A stretch of DNA of 25,060 bases from Thermoflexus sp042408365. GTDB taxonomy: Bacteria; Chloroflexota; Anaerolineae; Thermoflexales; Thermoflexaceae. This document shows positions 1-7,676 of the stretch, in pieces (within the stretch, counting starts at the first letter, position 1; each line of letters opens with the position of its first letter). The stretch spans positions 1 to 25,060 of the forward strand of contig NZ_JBHOQJ010000210.1 of NCBI RefSeq assembly GCF_042408365.1, written 5' to 3'. Both the position numbers and the translations under genes were made by a program. The notes under the pieces are model-generated. The model made no database searches. It saw only the letters and a program-made list of their open reading frames with translations, and was not told the DNA's origin.

Positions 1-45
1 CCTTCGGCGGCCCACAGCCCACAGAAATCCCCGGTGAAGCCCCTC

Positions 46-64
46 AACCCCCACGGGGGTTTTT
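46..64 (+). terminator. terminator-like hairpin of a gene left of the window
   Basis: AACCCC at 46-51 pairs with GGGGTT at 56-61 around a 4-base loop, followed by a short T run to 64. The T run follows the hairpin only on the + strand. It therefore fits the end of a + strand gene lying left of the window and converging on sucD. On the minus strand, past the sucD stop, the same stem has no following T run. The stem is short, so this is a modest call. I see no gene in positions 1-140. Confidence 0.4.
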
Positions 65-140
65 CGTTCCCCCTCCTCGCCGCTTTCCGCCCTTGGGGGG
101 AAGGGAAGTCCGAAGTGGGGATTGGGAGCAGAGAAGGCGG

Positions 141-1019
141 CTATGCGCGGACTCCTAACCGAGCGGCAACGATCTCCGCGATCTCCTCAGGATGGCGAGC
201 GACCGGGATGCCCACGCTTTCCAGTTTGGCGATCTTCTCGGCCGCGGAGCCGGTTCCACCCTCAATGATTGCGCCGGCATGGCCCATCCGCTTGCCCGGA
301 GGAGCAGTGCGCCCTGCGATGAAAGCGGTCACCGGCTTGCTCATCTTGGTGGCGATGAAATCCGCCGCCCGCTCTTCCTCCGTGCCCCCAATCTCGCCGA
401 TCAGCACCACATGCTCGGTCTGGGGGTCCTCCTCAAACATCGCCAGAACTTCCACGAAATTAGTCCCCGGGATCGGATCGCCCCCAATCCCTACGCAGGT
501 GCTCTGTCCAACCCCTCGTTGGCTCAGCGCGGCGATCACCTCATACGTCAGCGTCCCTGATCGGGAGACGATCCCCACCGGTCCTGGCCGGGTGATATGG
601 CCCGGGATGATCCCCACTTTGCTTTCCCCCGGGGTGATCAGACCAGGGCCGTTCGGGCCAATGAGCCGAACCCCCTTTCGATCCAAATACGCGCGAACCC
701 GGATCATATCTTGAACCGGGATGCCCTCCGTAATGCATACGATCAGAGGGATCCCTGCATCGGCCGCCTCCAGAATGGCGTCTGGGGCGAAGCGGGCTGG
801 GACGAAGATCACCGAGCAGTTCGCCCCGGTGGCCTCCACCGCCTCTTTCACTGTATCGAAGACCGGCACCCCCAAGATCCACTGTCCGCCCTTACCCGGC
901 GTGACCCCCGCCACCACCTGGGTGCCGTATTCCAGCATCTGCTGGGTATGAAACTGGCCCTCCCGACCGGTAATCCCTTGCACCACCACACGGGTGTTCC
1001 GGTTGATCAGGATGCTCAT
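141..1019 (-). CDS. sucD: succinyl-CoA synthetase (ADP-forming) subunit alpha
   Basis: The protein has 292 residues, close to the 289 of E. coli SucD. With SucC it interconverts succinyl-CoA plus ADP and phosphate with succinate, CoA and ATP in the citric acid cycle, in the cytoplasm. The N-terminal CoA-binding fold carries TGREGQFH and GVTPGKGG (about 18-45). SRSGTLTYE lies at 152-160, and GKRMGHAGAI at 242-251 contains the phosphorylated histidine, H247. The position of E. coli Cys123, next to the CoA site (GPNCPG), is Gly124 here (GPNGPG). The start is ATG with GAGGAG 8 bases upstream. The gene is the last of sucC, hepn, mnt, sucD. The 120-base gap to mnt contains a hairpin, so sucD may be less tightly coupled to sucC than usual. 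Confidence 0.96.
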   Translation of the reverse strand: MSILINRNTRVVVQGITGREGQFHTQQMLEYGTQVVAGVTPGKGGQWILGVPVFDTVKEAVEATGANCSVIFVPARFAPDAILEAADAGIPLIVCITEGIPVQDMIRVRAYLDRKGVRLIGPNGPGLITPGESKVGIIPGHITRPGPVGIVSRSGTLTYEVIAALSQRGVGQSTCVGIGGDPIPGTNFVEVLAMFEEDPQTEHVVLIGEIGGTEEERAADFIATKMSKPVTAFIAGRTAPPGKRMGHAGAIIEGGTGSAAEKIAKLESVGIPVARHPEEIAEIVAARLGVRA

Positions 1020-1092
1020 AGCATTCGCTCCTCTTGAGGGATGACGAATTGGGCACAGGCTTCATACTCCACCGCGCACGCCCTTGGTTCGC

Positions 1093-1115
1093 CCTCCCGG
1101 ATCCTCCCCGGGAGG
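1093..1115 (-). other. intercistronic hairpin between mnt and sucD
   Basis: CCTCCCG at 1093-1099 pairs perfectly with CGGGAGG at 1109-1115 around a 9-base loop. It is the main structure in the 120-base spacer 1020-1139. There is no T run after it in the direction of transcription. An RNA-processing or partial attenuation element is more likely than a full terminator, because sucD has no obvious promoter of its own. The function is inferred only. Confidence 0.35.
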
Positions 1116-1139
1116 AAACAACTCCTTCGCCTTATGGGG

Positions 1140-1487
1140 TCAGGAGCGTGCCCAGATTTTCCGGCCCTCGCGCATCGCGATCCAGACAATCGAACCGGGC
1201 TGTTGAGCCAGATCTCGCACCTCCTTTTCTGTGTAGACAAAGATTTCCAAAGGCAGGCCGCTGCGAAGCGGCGTATATTGCAGCGCCCGTTCGGTGAAAG
1301 GCTCGTACACCTCCCGCACAACCACCAACAGATCCACATCGCTTCCAGGCCATTCCTCGCCTCGTGCGTAAGAACCGAACAGCCACACCTCTTGAACCTC
1401 CGGAGCGGGCTCGATGACCTCCCTCAGCCATCGCTCCAGGCCCGCCCAAACCCGCTCCTGATCAACCTTCCATATCCGAACGGACAT
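1140..1487 (-). CDS. MNT-type nucleotidyltransferase, probable antitoxin (module 1)
   Basis: This is a 115-residue minimal nucleotidyltransferase. The motif GSx10DxD is complete: G38-S39, then D50-V-D52 in GSYARGEEWPGSDVD. A third acidic residue is likely E81 on the following strand. In characterised MNT/HEPN pairs the MNT protein neutralises the HEPN RNase, in some cases by adding AMP to a tyrosine of the toxin. The ATG start overlaps the end of the hepn gene by 26 bases and has GGAGGAG about 10 bases upstream, so the two are translationally coupled. The pair sits between sucC and sucD. The family call is firm. The antitoxin role is inferred from the family and the partner gene. Confidence 0.85.
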   Translation of the reverse strand: MSVRIWKVDQERVWAGLERWLREVIEPAPEVQEVWLFGSYARGEEWPGSDVDLLVVVREVYEPFTERALQYTPLRSGLPLEIFVYTEKEVRDLAQQPGSIVWIAMREGRKIWARS

Positions 1488-1845
1488 AATTCAAAATCTC
1501 CTCCGCAAGTCGGATCGCCTCAAGAGCCTCGCGGCGGGTGTAAAGCTCAGCGGGTGCGCCTGCTGGGTGGGCGTTCGGATAGCGAGGGCCAATGTAATAC
1601 TTGTCCAAAATACGGGCCGCCTCCAGAAGCTCTTCCGGGATCGCCTCGTCCAGCTGCTCCAGCGGGAGACGCACTGAATGACCCCAAGCGATCTGGTTCC
1701 GCTTTAGATATAGGGCCTTCAGCGCCTCCTCGGACGCCTGCTGCGCGGCGAACCAGGCCCACGCGTAATCCTCCAGCTGCACGCTCTCCCGGGCGTGCCG
1801 CAGGCCGGCCCTGGCCTGCTTCCACCAATCCCGCCAGCGGTTCAT
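1462..1845 (-). CDS. HEPN domain protein, probable RNase toxin (module 1)
   Basis: The protein has 127 residues and is all-helical, of the COG1895-type HEPN family. Recognisable landmarks are WFAAQQASEEALKALYL (31-47), the GHSV turn at 55-58, and DKYYIGPRYPN (81-91). R88-YPNA-H93 has the spacing of the HEPN Rx4-6H catalytic motif. The tyrosine that follows in HepT-type toxins (RX4HXY) is absent (Ala95), so control by AMPylation of that residue is not expected. The gene starts only 12 bases after the sucC stop, with its own GAGGG ribosome site in that gap, and overlaps mnt by 26 bases. Toxin activity is inferred; a non-toxic HEPN partner is possible. Confidence 0.82.
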   Translation of the reverse strand: MNRWRDWWKQARAGLRHARESVQLEDYAWAWFAAQQASEEALKALYLKRNQIAWGHSVRLPLEQLDEAIPEELLEAARILDKYYIGPRYPNAHPAGAPAELYTRREALEAIRLAEEILNYVRSDMEG

Positions 1846-1857
1846 CCTGCCCTCACG

Positions 1858-3024
1858 TCAAGAGGTCATCTCAGTATGATTTCCACCCCCAGCCAACCGC
1901 ACGGCCAACTGAGCCGCCTCCACCAAGGTGGTCGCCGTGTGCAGGGAGACGCCCTGGGCCCCCTGAAGGATGGCCCGCCCCTCCTCCTCGTTCGTGCCGA
2001 CCAGCCGGACCACCACGGGCACTTGGGGGCGGACCATCTCGAAGGCGGCGAGCATCCCCCGGGCGACCTCATCACAGCGGGTGATCCCCCCGAAGATGTT
2101 GATCAGCACCGCTTTCACATTGGGATCCGAGAGGATCAAGCGCATGGCAGCTGCCACCCGCTCGGCGCTCGCGCCGCCCCCGATGTCCAGGAAGTTGGCC
2201 GGGCGGCCCCCGTAGAGCTGGATGATGTCCATAGTCGCCATGGCCAAGCCTGCCCCATTGACCATGCAGCCGATGTTCCCATCCAGCTGCACGTAGCTGA
2301 TCCCATATTTCCGAGCTTCCCGCTCGGTCGGTGTCTCTTCATCCTCGTCCCGCATCGCAGCCAAGTCAGGATGCCGGAACAGGGCATTATCATCGATGAT
2401 CACCTTGCCGTCCAGAGCCAGCAACGCGGGTCCAGGCACGATAGCCAGCGGATTGATTTCAGCGAGATTGGCATCGTTTTCCTCAAAGCAGCGGTAAAGG
2501 CCTAACGCGATCTGGGCGAAGGAAGTCCAGAGGGCGCGATCCAAGCCGATCCCCGCGGCCAGCGTTCGGGCCTGGTATTCCCGCAGGCCCAGCTCGGGCT
2601 CGATGACCACTCGCGCGATTTTCTCCGGGGTGGTCCGGGCGACCTCCTCGATATCCACGCCGCCGGCGGACGAAGCCATCGCCACCACCCGGCGCCGGGC
2701 GCGATCGATGACCAGGCCCAGGTAGAGCTCCGCCTGGATTTCGGCGGCTTCGTCCACCAGCACACGGCGTACCGGCAGGCCCTTGAGGGTCATGCTGAGG
2801 ATCTGCTCGGCGACCTGTTCCGCCTCCTCCGGGGTGCGCGCCAGGCGGATCCCCCCGGCCTTGCCTCGCCCGCCGACCAGAACCTGCGCCTTCACCACGA
2901 CCGGCTTCCCCAGCTCTTTGGCGATCGCCCGAGCCTCCTCCGGGCTGGCCGCCACCTTCCCCCGCGGGATCGGGATCCCATACCGGGCGAAAAGCTGCTT
3001 GGATTGGTATTCGTGGAGCTTCAT
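1858..3024 (-). CDS. sucC: succinyl-CoA synthetase (ADP-forming) subunit beta
   Basis: The protein has 388 residues, the same as E. coli SucC. The ATP-grasp domain carries the nucleotide-binding GGRGKAGG near residue 50 and the metal-binding EINPLA near 200. The C-terminal CoA-ligase domain has DIGGGAS and NIFGGITRCDEVARG. It forms the active enzyme with SucD. I chose the ATG at 3022-3024 because GGAGGG lies about 8 bases upstream and MKLHEYQSK is the family N-terminus. The open frame continues upstream to 3231, but that extra part does not look like SucC. A possible promoter lies just upstream. The gene is followed after 12 bases by hepn, not by sucD, which is unusual for this pair. Confidence 0.97.
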   Translation of the reverse strand: MKLHEYQSKQLFARYGIPIPRGKVAASPEEARAIAKELGKPVVVKAQVLVGGRGKAGGIRLARTPEEAEQVAEQILSMTLKGLPVRRVLVDEAAEIQAELYLGLVIDRARRRVVAMASSAGGVDIEEVARTTPEKIARVVIEPELGLREYQARTLAAGIGLDRALWTSFAQIALGLYRCFEENDANLAEINPLAIVPGPALLALDGKVIIDDNALFRHPDLAAMRDEDEETPTEREARKYGISYVQLDGNIGCMVNGAGLAMATMDIIQLYGGRPANFLDIGGGASAERVAAAMRLILSDPNVKAVLINIFGGITRCDEVARGMLAAFEMVRPQVPVVVRLVGTNEEEGRAILQGAQGVSLHTATTLVEAAQLAVRLAGGGNHTEMTS

Positions 3025-3048
3025 CCGTTTTCCCTCCGACGTGAATGT

Positions 3049-3076
3049 CTTATCGGACCGTTGAAAAAACGGACAA
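3049..3076 (-). promoter_or_regulatory. possible sucC promoter
   Basis: On the minus strand TTGTCC (3071-3076) and GATAAG (3049-3054) are 16 bases apart, each matching 4 of 6 consensus positions. A transcript starting near 3041 would give a leader of about 17 bases before the sucC ATG. Both boxes are weak, so sucC may also be read from the promoter upstream of the mntA-hepT pair. Confidence 0.3.
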
Positions 3077-3212
3077 CCCGACTTCTCATCCAGGCCCGCT
3101 CCTTGTGCGGGATAAGCCCCACCCACCCCAAAATCCCCTGCATTGGGAGGGATGAACAAGCTTGTCCAAGATCCACTTGGGCAGACAAACAGAAGGATTT
3201 TGAGATGGATGG

Positions 3213-3229
3213 GGCCGCCCTCGGCGGCC
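3213..3229 (-). other. perfect hairpin after hepT
   Basis: GGCCGCC (3213-3219) and GGCGGCC (3223-3229) form a perfect 7-bp GC stem with a 3-base loop, beginning 9 bases past the hepT stop. No T run follows on the minus strand. It could attenuate read-through from the toxin-antitoxin pair into sucC or protect the 3' end of that message. The rest of the 213-base gap 3025-3237 holds only the weak sucC promoter. Confidence 0.35.
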
Positions 3230-3237
3230 ACCTGTCC

Positions 3238-3723
3238 CTATGAAGTCTCAGCATGCAGGCGATTTAAGAACTCTCGGAAAGTTTCCAGATCCTGGGAAAC
3301 CTCCTCAAAACATTTGGGGAGATCCTGAGCCAATTGCTTGAGTCGAGCACGATCGAACACGAAGGTGTAGACATGTCGAACAACATAGCGGAAGCGACGA
3401 TATTCATCCAGACAGTCTTGCGTGCTCCGGCGGAGGACAGCCGGCCGAAGGGAGGGGATTTCCGCCCCCATCTGGCGCAGCAGCTCTTCATGCCAGCGAG
3501 GACCTTCCGGGACCGTTCGATCCACCACCTGGGCGATCTCATAAAAGATACGCTCCACCCCGGAATAGAATCCATGTAAATTGAGAGCAATCGCATCCCA
3601 ATAAGCTTCCTCCTCGCTCTGAAGGGCGTGCTGTAGGAAGCGAACGGTGCGCTCCATCACACGGCGAAGATCCCCCAGCTCCCTATCGATGCGGCCAATC
3701 AACACCAGGATATCCGTCCTCAC
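3238..3723 (-). CDS. hepT: HepT-like HEPN RNase toxin (module 2)
   Basis: The protein has 161 residues and is all alpha-helical and soluble. Residues 110-120 contain R112-YVVR-H117-V-Y119, an exact RX4HXY motif as in the Shewanella HepT toxin. There R and H are the RNase residues and the partner MntA modifies the tyrosine with AMP. Other HEPN features are the amphipathic helix LNLHGFYSGVERIFYEIA (48-65) and a C-terminal helix ending FREFLNRLH. The start is GTG at 3721-3723, overlapping the mntA stop by four bases (GTGA), which implies translational coupling. The family call rests on the motif and the MNT neighbour. Activity is inferred. Confidence 0.85.
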   Translation of the reverse strand: MRTDILVLIGRIDRELGDLRRVMERTVRFLQHALQSEEEAYWDAIALNLHGFYSGVERIFYEIAQVVDRTVPEGPRWHEELLRQMGAEIPSLRPAVLRRSTQDCLDEYRRFRYVVRHVYTFVFDRARLKQLAQDLPKCFEEVSQDLETFREFLNRLHAETS

Positions 3724-4106
3724 AAATCCACCCCCTCTTCTTCGATTCGACGGAGCAGACGCGGCGCATCACCGATCTCCTCCAGGGGGACGAGATCCAC
3801 ATGGAACTCGGGCGCCAGATCCGCGAGGGCCGCTTCCGCCTCACGAAGGCGATCGGGCGGGATGCCTTCCACGGCCAGATCGATATCGGAGCGCTCGTGG
3901 AACCAAGCGGTCGGCAGGGAGCCGAAGACCCGCACCCGACGCGCCCCAAAGCGGGATTTCAACAGGGCGGCGGCCTCTTGTGCGACCGCCCAAGCGCGCG
4001 CCTGACGCTGCGCTCGACGCGCCTCTTCCTCCGCCCAGCGCCGCCGCCAGGCTTCCCGGTAACGCTCCATCTCTTCAGGGGTCAGATCCGCCGCCGTCTT
4101 CGGCAT
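3720..4106 (-). CDS. mntA: MntA-like nucleotidyltransferase antitoxin (module 2)
   Basis: The protein has 128 residues. Residues 1-50 form a charged, Arg/Glu-rich helical extension. The nucleotidyltransferase core follows: VFGSL with G62-S63, then D74-I-D76 (GSx10DxD complete) and a third acidic residue D104 in FHVDLVPL. By analogy with MntA it would transfer AMP to Tyr119 of the adjacent HepT. The gene is first in the pair and is preceded by a clear -10 box, so the module has its own promoter. It differs from module 1 in gene order (antitoxin first) and in the HEPN subfamily, so the two are not a recent duplication. Confidence 0.85.
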   Translation of the reverse strand: MPKTAADLTPEEMERYREAWRRRWAEEEARRAQRQARAWAVAQEAAALLKSRFGARRVRVFGSLPTAWFHERSDIDLAVEGIPPDRLREAEAALADLAPEFHVDLVPLEEIGDAPRLLRRIEEEGVDL

Positions 4107-4138
4107 CGATCGCTCTTCCGGGAGAAACTCCGCCCCGA

Positions 4139-4147
4139 ATTATAGCA
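4139..4147 (-). promoter_or_regulatory. extended -10 promoter of mntA-hepT
   Basis: On the minus strand TGCTATAAT occupies 4147-4139: a perfect TATAAT with the TGn extension. No convincing -35 box is found at normal spacing, which is common for extended -10 promoters. Initiation near 4132 would give a leader of about 26 bases to the mntA ATG at 4106. Confidence 0.6.
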
Positions 4148-4206
4148 CGTGATCCCCTTCACGATCGCGAGCAAAAGCTTCCTTGAAGGCGCTCTCCCAA
4201 CCTTCA

Positions 4207-4221
4207 CAGCCCAAGGGGCTG
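4207..4221 (-). other. small perfect hairpin downstream of the NHL-fusion gene
   Basis: CAGCCC (4207-4212) pairs with GGGCTG (4216-4221) around a 3-base loop. It lies beyond the better terminator candidate at 4243-4275 and has no T run. It may act as a second barrier between the glycosyltransferase gene and mntA. Confidence 0.3.
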
Positions 4222-4242
4222 CGAGGAGGTGAAAAATCCTTT

Positions 4243-4275
4243 AAAAAGACGCGAGGAAGAAAGACTCCCTTCCTC
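4243..4275 (-). terminator. probable terminator of the NHL-fusion gene
   Basis: On the minus strand GAGGAAG (4275-4269) pairs with CTTCCTC (4259-4253) around a 9-base loop. A TTTTT run follows at 4247-4243 after a short gap. The hairpin begins inside the stop codon of the upstream gene. The T run is five bases past the stem, so efficiency is uncertain, but position and shape fit an intrinsic terminator ending the three-gene membrane module. Confidence 0.5.
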
Positions 4276-7200
4276 ATGGCATCGGGAACGCCATCACCCG
4301 ATTTCCTCCCGAATCCACTACCCAAACCCGTCCATCTGGGCCGATCGCAATCCCCTGGGGCAGCAGGAAGGAGGCAGCATCCTCTCCATACTGGCCGAAA
4401 CTCATCAAAGGATTCCCCTGTTCGTCGAACACCAGAACCCGGAAGCCCGTGGGGTCCGTGGCGAAGATCCGCCCCCGGGCGTCGACCGCCACATAGGGTT
4501 TCGTGCTGATAGATTGATCCAGCCATCCCGCAATGGGCCACGATCGAACGGGCCTCCCTTGGGGGGTGAGGATCTGGATCCGCCGGTTCCAGGTATCTGC
4601 AATCACCAGGTTGCCATCGGGCAAGGCGGCGATGCCCACCGGTTCATCCAGCTGACCTGGGAGGATCCCCGGACCGCCCCATGCCGCGATGAACCGGCCG
4701 TCCAGGGTAAAGACCTGAACCCGCTTGTTCCCGGTATCGGTGACGTAGAGCCGGTCGCCGACCACCGCCAGCTCCCTCGGACCGTAGAAGAGGCCGGGTT
4801 GATCCTGGGGATCCTCGGATATCGGGGCAAACCCTCCCCACGCCCGAAGGAAGCGTCCGTCCGGGGCAAGCTGTTGAATCCGATGGTTCCAGAGGTCGGC
4901 GACATAGATGGAGCCATCGGGGGCCACAGCGATGCCCCAAGGCTCATTGAACTGCCCGGGCCCATCCGGATCCACACATCCAGGTTGTCCCGCCTCATAC
5001 AAGGCACAGAAAGAGCCCCAGGCCCGGAGGAAGCGCCCATCCGGGGCGAAGACCTGGATTCGATGATTACGGCCATCGGTGACGTAGATCGTCCCGTCGG
5101 GTCCAAAGGCCACATCGTGAGGTTCGTTGAAGCGGCCGGGCTCCGCGCCTGGGCCGCCGATGACAAGGGTTGCGGTGATCACTCGATGAACTTTCGCGTA
5201 GGGATCGGATTCCGCCGGGGCCACGGCCTGCTGTGGACGCAACGGCCAGGCCTTTGCGGCGATGTCCTTCCGGATGAAGAGCTTGAAGTCATGTGCGAGG
5301 GGCCACACATCGACCTGGTGCCGCTTGCCGGTGAGCTGGTCATATTTCGTATAATCGCGGTTCCAAAAGATGTCCCACAGCGCCGCCCGACGCTCCGGAT
5401 CCAGCAGCCAGCGCTTCAATCGCTCCCAGGTAAGCTCCCGGTAGTCCTCCATCGGCCACCAGATCAGATGGTACTGATAGGCCTCATGGGTGTTCCGAAG
5501 GACGTTTTCCACTTTATACCAGTTGGCGCTGCCCACGATGAGGATCGGGGATTCTAAATCCTCACGCCGCGGGGTTTCCCCGAAATAACGCTGGCGCCAG
5601 TCCCGGAGATACCACGAGAACGGCCAGGAGCTGTCGTTGTCATAGGCCACCACCGTTTGATCCCGGCCGATGGCCTGGGCGACTTCCTCGATCTGTCGCA
5701 TGGCGATCTTCACCCCCGGGCCCCCGTGAGCGTAAACGCCGTGCTCCAGGGCCATGTCGTAGTTGATGAAGCTGAACCGCCAGGCAACGCGGAGAGTGGC
5801 GAAGGCCAGCGCAGCCAAGAGGAACAGGGCGAAGGATTGCAGCAGGCCGGAGAGCCCCAAATGGGAGCCGAGGTATCCCCAAACGCCGAGGATAAGGGCC
5901 ATCGCCAGCGCAGCGGCGATGACTTGGTTGGCCGCCGTCAGGGATGGCAGCGTAGCGCTCTGCAACACCGCACGGGCCTGAGGCCAGGCGTCCACCAGCC
6001 CCACGAGGGCGGCCGAGAAGGGCACCGCCAGCAAGGCCGCGATGGCGCCTCCGCCCCGCCACCACCGCCCCCAGTCCAGCGCCCCCAGCGTGTCCTGGAG
6101 GAAGACAGCGGACAACATGATCATCGGCACCGTGAGGTGGACCGTCAACCAGGGCATCTTCTCCCCCGCCAGCGTGTAAGCGGCCCACGAGAGAACGGTC
6201 CACCCCCCTAAAAACCCCCGGAACGCCCAGCTCAGGCGATCAGGGATCGTGGCGTCGGCGACCCACCGTCCCAGGTAATAGCCCAACGCGAGCAACGCAA
6301 GCAACATCGGCATGAACTCATACATGGGGGCAATGACGAAATAATAGAACAGCGGCTGACTCCCCCGCTGGACACACTGCTGGGCCAGCCAGTAGCCCAA
6401 GGAGCCGATATAACCGGTGGCGATGCCGGCGCCGTTGGTGAAGAACGTAGTGAACAGGGGAAGCGAAATCCCGAAGAAGATCCCTAAGAGGATCGGCCAG
6501 CGCCGGATATCCCACCCCATCCCCAGCCCGCTGCTCAGGGCGCCGAAGGCCAGGAAGAGCACCAGCACCCGTAGCATCTCATCCGTCACGCCGCTGAACG
6601 CCCCGCTTTCGAACAGCGCCATGCGGGCGAAGGGCCGCTGGAACAGCAACAGGGAGACGGGGTTCAGCCAGACCAGCCCCGCGGCTGACAGCATCCACAG
6701 GCTTAACCCCCCGATGACCACCATCAGGTCAAAGGCCGGCTGCTCCCGCAACCGGGCGCGCCCCCAACGCCCGGCCAGCACCCAACCCAAGATGCCCACG
6801 CCAGCCAGTGCGACTAGGCCGCCCCCCAAGGTCAGCCAAAGGCCATGACGGGGGATGGCCTCCGGTTTACAGACGAACGCCCCGGGAATGCCCTGGGAAC
6901 CCGACTCCAGCCCGACCAGCGTCGCCCCACCCCCGAGCACGAGCAACCCGGTTCCTGCCCCCAGCCAGAGACGATCCTCCCAGGAGCAGCGAGGATCGAA
7001 AAGGACCGCCGCACACCAGGCGAGGAAAAGTAACAGCCCGAAGATCGCAAGGTAGATGAAGGCCGCCTCCATCGTGGTGTAAAAAAGCGCTACAGAGGCC
7101 GCCAGACCATACAGCCAACGATCCTCCCGGGTCTCCAAATAGGCGAAGATCATCCAAACGGCGAGGACCGCCCATAGGGCCATGAGGCCCTCGTCCCGGA

Positions 7201-7630
7201 TATACCGGCTGTGATACATCACCATCGGGGAAACCAGGAAAAGGAAAGAAGCCATGAGGCTCCCCCACCGCCCCAGCCAGCGGCGCATGAAGAGCGGCAT
7301 CATCACCAGGACGATCCCCGCCAGGGCAACGGGGAGACGGCCGGTGAAGTCGCTTGCCCCGAACAGCCAGTAGGCCAATGCGTCCAGGTGGAACTTCAGG
7401 GGGCCATGCATGAGAGGGGTATGCTGGAAGCCTTGACCCTGAAACAACTGCCAGGCGTAGTAGACGTGCAGGCTCTCATCGTGGCTCATCACCCGCTCCC
7501 CTAAGCGCCACAGGCGGGTGAAGGCGGCGGCCGTGAACAACACGGGATACGCCCAGCGCTCCAGCGGTGTGAGCTCCGACCATAAGGCCTGCCATCGGGA
7601 TCCTGAGGAAACGCGGATCGTCGCCTCCAT
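4274..7630 (-). CDS. TIGR03663-family glycosyltransferase-like membrane protein fused to an NHL beta-propeller
   Basis: The protein has 1118 residues. The N-terminal part is a multi-pass GT-C fold related to dolichyl-phosphate-mannose transferases (PF02366 type). It shows the family hallmarks: D51-E52 in MSHDESLH, HGP at 75-77, and conserved arginines near 98 and 142-145. After about a dozen membrane segments comes a soluble stretch, then six NHL repeats from about 823 to the end, each with a PDG-type turn and a NHRIQ or NRRIQ-like strand. A loop between blades 1 and 2 has Cys875 and Cys885, which suggests a disulfide and an extracytoplasmic propeller. TIGR03663 proteins usually occur near TIGR03662 genes, as here. 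The ATG at 7628-7630 follows the extended -10 promoter; the frame is open to 7720, upstream of that promoter. The sugar donor and acceptor are unknown. Confidence 0.85.
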   Translation of the reverse strand: MEATIRVSSGSRWQALWSELTPLERWAYPVLFTAAAFTRLWRLGERVMSHDESLHVYYAWQLFQGQGFQHTPLMHGPLKFHLDALAYWLFGASDFTGRLPVALAGIVLVMMPLFMRRWLGRWGSLMASFLFLVSPMVMYHSRYIRDEGLMALWAVLAVWMIFAYLETREDRWLYGLAASVALFYTTMEAAFIYLAIFGLLLFLAWCAAVLFDPRCSWEDRLWLGAGTGLLVLGGGATLVGLESGSQGIPGAFVCKPEAIPRHGLWLTLGGGLVALAGVGILGWVLAGRWGRARLREQPAFDLMVVIGGLSLWMLSAAGLVWLNPVSLLLFQRPFARMALFESGAFSGVTDEMLRVLVLFLAFGALSSGLGMGWDIRRWPILLGIFFGISLPLFTTFFTNGAGIATGYIGSLGYWLAQQCVQRGSQPLFYYFVIAPMYEFMPMLLALLALGYYLGRWVADATIPDRLSWAFRGFLGGWTVLSWAAYTLAGEKMPWLTVHLTVPMIMLSAVFLQDTLGALDWGRWWRGGGAIAALLAVPFSAALVGLVDAWPQARAVLQSATLPSLTAANQVIAAALAMALILGVWGYLGSHLGLSGLLQSFALFLLAALAFATLRVAWRFSFINYDMALEHGVYAHGGPGVKIAMRQIEEVAQAIGRDQTVVAYDNDSSWPFSWYLRDWRQRYFGETPRREDLESPILIVGSANWYKVENVLRNTHEAYQYHLIWWPMEDYRELTWERLKRWLLDPERRAALWDIFWNRDYTKYDQLTGKRHQVDVWPLAHDFKLFIRKDIAAKAWPLRPQQAVAPAESDPYAKVHRVITATLVIGGPGAEPGRFNEPHDVAFGPDGTIYVTDGRNHRIQVFAPDGRFLRAWGSFCALYEAGQPGCVDPDGPGQFNEPWGIAVAPDGSIYVADLWNHRIQQLAPDGRFLRAWGGFAPISEDPQDQPGLFYGPRELAVVGDRLYVTDTGNKRVQVFTLDGRFIAAWGGPGILPGQLDEPVGIAALPDGNLVIADTWNRRIQILTPQGRPVRSWPIAGWLDQSISTKPYVAVDARGRIFATDPTGFRVLVFDEQGNPLMSFGQYGEDAASFLLPQGIAIGPDGRVWVVDSGGNRVMAFPMP

Positions 7631-7667
7631 ACATCTGCTCCGCAGAGGGTCCAGGAGCCAGATGCGG

Positions 7668-7676
7668 ATTATAACA
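7668..7676 (-). promoter_or_regulatory. extended -10 promoter of the NHL-fusion gene
   Basis: On the minus strand TGTTATAAT occupies 7676-7668, a perfect TATAAT with a TGn extension. Initiation near 7661 gives a leader of about 30 bases to the ATG at 7630. This shows the gene need not depend on the upstream pair and argues against any start farther upstream. Confidence 0.6.

Noticed and set aside
1016..1072. Short frame (18 codons from GTG) whose TGA overlaps the sucD ATG
   Set aside because: The ATGA-type overlap is suggestive of coupling or a gene remnant, but no ribosome site or recognisable sequence supports it.
1041..2084. 347-codon Pro/Arg-rich open frame on the + strand
   Set aside because: It crosses the mnt, hepn and sucC genes in antisense and has the composition of a shadow frame.
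3162..3188. TTGTC...GACAA inverted repeat as an operator for the toxin-antitoxin genes
   Set aside because: The arms pair only with a 4-base bulge and the site is downstream of the pair, not at its promoter.
3025..3231. 69-codon N-terminal extension of sucC
   Set aside because: The sequence is unlike SucC, covers the intergenic hairpin and promoter region, and a good ribosome site precedes the ATG at 3024.
4229..5557. 442-codon open frame on the + strand
   Set aside because: It is antisense to the NHL repeats; its repetitive look mirrors the propeller repeats on the other strand.
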